Assembly: GCF_015832195.1 (NCBI RefSeq)
Contig: NC_052028.1
Coordinates: forward strand, 3,515,501-3,579,500
Origin: Motacilla alba alba
Taxonomy: Eukaryota > Chordata > Aves > Passeriformes > Motacillidae
DNA: 64,000 bases
Direction: 5' to 3'
The notes under the pieces: model-generated
What the model was told of the DNA's origin: nothing
The model's input: the letters and a program-made list of their open reading frames with translations, nothing else
The model's database searches: none
Program-made: the position numbers and the translations under genes
In this document: positions 62,610-64,000 of the stretch, one piece after another
How the letters are laid out: the number at the start of each line of letters is the position of its first letter
Numbering within the stretch: the stretch's first letter is position 1

Positions 62610-63277
62610 TCAACAGTATTTTCATATATCAAAACCAAAAGTTCCCGATAAAAATAATTTTCTTCAGTTAAATTCTGAGCGCTGTTCAGCTTCTATCAAA
62701 CACTTGGAGATAAATTACTCATGTACAAAGCATCTTGAAATCAATTGTGTTTAAGTAATGGCATGATTTTAGTGCAAGAAAATTACTGTATTTATTAACT
62801 TACTTCTGAAAATAAGATTCAAATGGCAGAACTATGTACATAATTTTTGAAACCTTTCTTTTGAAGGCACATAAAGGAATGCAGACAAAGAAAAGACTAA
62901 TGAAAGGCATATCAAACCTGTGCTAGTGAGAGCTGTGCATACATTCATCCTTATTTAGATTTAAGGAAGCTGACTCAAATATGAAGTTATGTTCCAAACT
63001 CACACATACACTGACTTTTTAAGAGGGAGGTGCTTATAGGAAATGTCAGGAGTACAAAATGCACCCATTTGAAATAACTTTAATGACAGCAATATCCATC
63101 CAGGAATAAAAAAACCCCAACAAAATATACTTTTAAAAAAGAATGATTTAGAGCACCTGGACACACAGTGCACTCCCTGATAAAGAGTGGCAGGGTGAGA
63201 TATGGTGAAACTTTATCCAATGGGATTTAAAACAAGCCAGGGGCTCAGAATGCCCCCAGAATAAGGGCATTAGTACA

Positions 63278-63390
63278 GGAAGACAGAAGGGTGAGAGAAG
63301 GAAGAAAAGAAAGAGACAAATAGAGAGAAGAGTAAAGGGAGAAAAATACAGGAACGGGGTGGGGAGAGAGAGACAAAGGGAAAGAGAGAG
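63278..63390. repeat. Purine-rich (GA/GAAA) low-complexity tract
   Basis: More than 100 nt of mostly A and G (gaagaaaagaaagagac, agagagaagag, gggagagagagac), directly abutting the 3' end of the retroviral LTR. Confidence 0.85.
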
Positions 63391-63773
63391 GAGCCCCCGG
63401 AGTCAGAGATCAGTCCTCATGGAGGTAATGATCAATGCTCAGTTTATTGCAAATCTGAGGGCACATTTATACTAGTGGCATGGGAATATACTTGACTGGA
63501 TACAAAGCAAGGCAGAAAGCTAACATAGACTTAGTCACATAGCAGATCTTAGTAGAGGTATCAGTAGAACATTTTGCTCCATATCTTCTTTGCTCATCCT
63601 CGGAACATCCTGCTTCACATCCCTTCTCCTTGGGCACATCTTGGCAAGTGTGTCCATATTGTCTGTCCAAGGGCAGCACATCTCTGCTAGCACGTCTCTC
63701 TGCTAGCAAGCTCGCACGCAGGGTTGTGCAAGCAGGCCTCTCAGAGTAGGGTCTGCATAAAATGCTTTCTTCA
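63391..63773 (-). mobile_element. Retroviral LTR, class II (ERVK/alpharetrovirus-like) architecture
   Basis: On the minus strand, a TATA-type box TATAAAT (63471-63465) is followed about 17 nt later by AATAAA (63448-63443). This close spacing is known from alpharetroviral LTRs, where the poly-A signal lies just before R. The end is GACTCCGGGGGCTCC, and the 5' edge is taken at TGAAGAAAGC (63773). Adjacent sequence contains no primer-binding site or gag/pol, so it appears to be a solo LTR. The element lies between purine-rich simple repeats, which obscures any target-site duplication. The open frame spanning it is not a gene. Confidence 0.7.
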
Positions 63774-63863
63774 GAAGAGAGAAAGAAAAAGAAAGAAAGG
63801 AAGAGGGAAAGGGGGAAAGGAATGGAAAGGAATGGAAAGGAATGGAAAGGAATGGAAAGGAGG
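63774..63863. repeat. Purine-rich tract with a (AATGGAAAGG)4 array
   Basis: GAAA/GGGAAA low-complexity sequence, then four perfect copies of aatggaaagg (63821-63860). It adjoins the 5' edge of the LTR. Confidence 0.92.
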
Positions 63864-64000
63864 TGATAACTGTCTGAATTTTGCAGATGAAGCAACAGAA
63901 GCAGTCTCTGCAGATTATTCTTATTTGGAGTAACAGTTCCAAGCTACATGAAGCCAAGAGCCTTTAATCATGTCTGAAGAGCAGCATAATTTCTTGCCTC

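Noticed and set aside
63467..63895. Open frame of 142 codons on the minus strand
   Set aside because: It spans the LTR and an adjacent purine repeat; the protein is low-complexity plus LTR sequence, not a gene.

Overview
The window reads as a vertebrate, almost certainly avian (probably passerine) nuclear locus. It is AT-rich intronic DNA with short, widely spaced exons that have GT-AG boundaries. It carries degenerate CR1 LINE remnants, a tRNA-Ile-headed SINE with a CR1-like tail (the architecture known from songbirds), and solo LTRs of endogenous retroviruses. There are no prokaryotic gene clusters, CRISPR arrays or functional RNA genes.

Two protein-coding genes are supported. The first is DOCK2 (dedicator of cytokinesis 2, a Rac guanine-nucleotide exchange factor) on the minus strand. 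It spans the whole window, with five consecutive internal exons at 62434-62286, 55797-55705, 19655-19557, 18493-18399 and 4746-4668. All reading phases join cleanly (515 nt), and the product matches the helical region between DHR-1 and DHR-2. The 5' and 3' parts of DOCK2 lie outside the window, to the right and left respectively.

The second is INSYN2B (formerly FAM196B, inhibitory synaptic factor family member 2B) on the plus strand. It is nested, antisense, inside the 36-kb DOCK2 intron at 19656-55704. Three coding exons (41031-42331, 44989-45063, 48519-48705) join into an intact frame of 520 codons plus a stop. A CpG-dense segment at about 20486-20756, followed by two strong plus-strand splice donors (20871, 20890), is the best candidate for its promoter and non-coding first exon.

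Layout from left to right: 1-4667, DOCK2 intron; 4668-4746, DOCK2 exon; 4747-18398, 13.7-kb intron with a solo LTR (7090-7504) and a CR1 remnant; 18399-18493 and 19557-19655, two close DOCK2 exons; 19656-55704, the host intron with the CpG island, tRNA-Ile SINE, a perfect 17-bp hairpin, a second solo LTR (33966-34365), CR1 remnants and INSYN2B; 55705-55797, DOCK2 exon; 55798-62285, intron with a CR1 tail; 62286-62434, DOCK2 exon; 62435-64000, intron with a class II-like LTR between purine-rich simple repeats.

The two genes are not expected to share a pathway: DOCK2 acts in leukocyte Rac signalling and migration, whereas the INSYN2 family belongs to the inhibitory postsynapse. Their link is the nested antisense arrangement, which I recall also exists in human. 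I found no clearly new molecular system. The items most worth checking are the putative INSYN2B promoter, the perfect hairpin and the retroviral LTRs.
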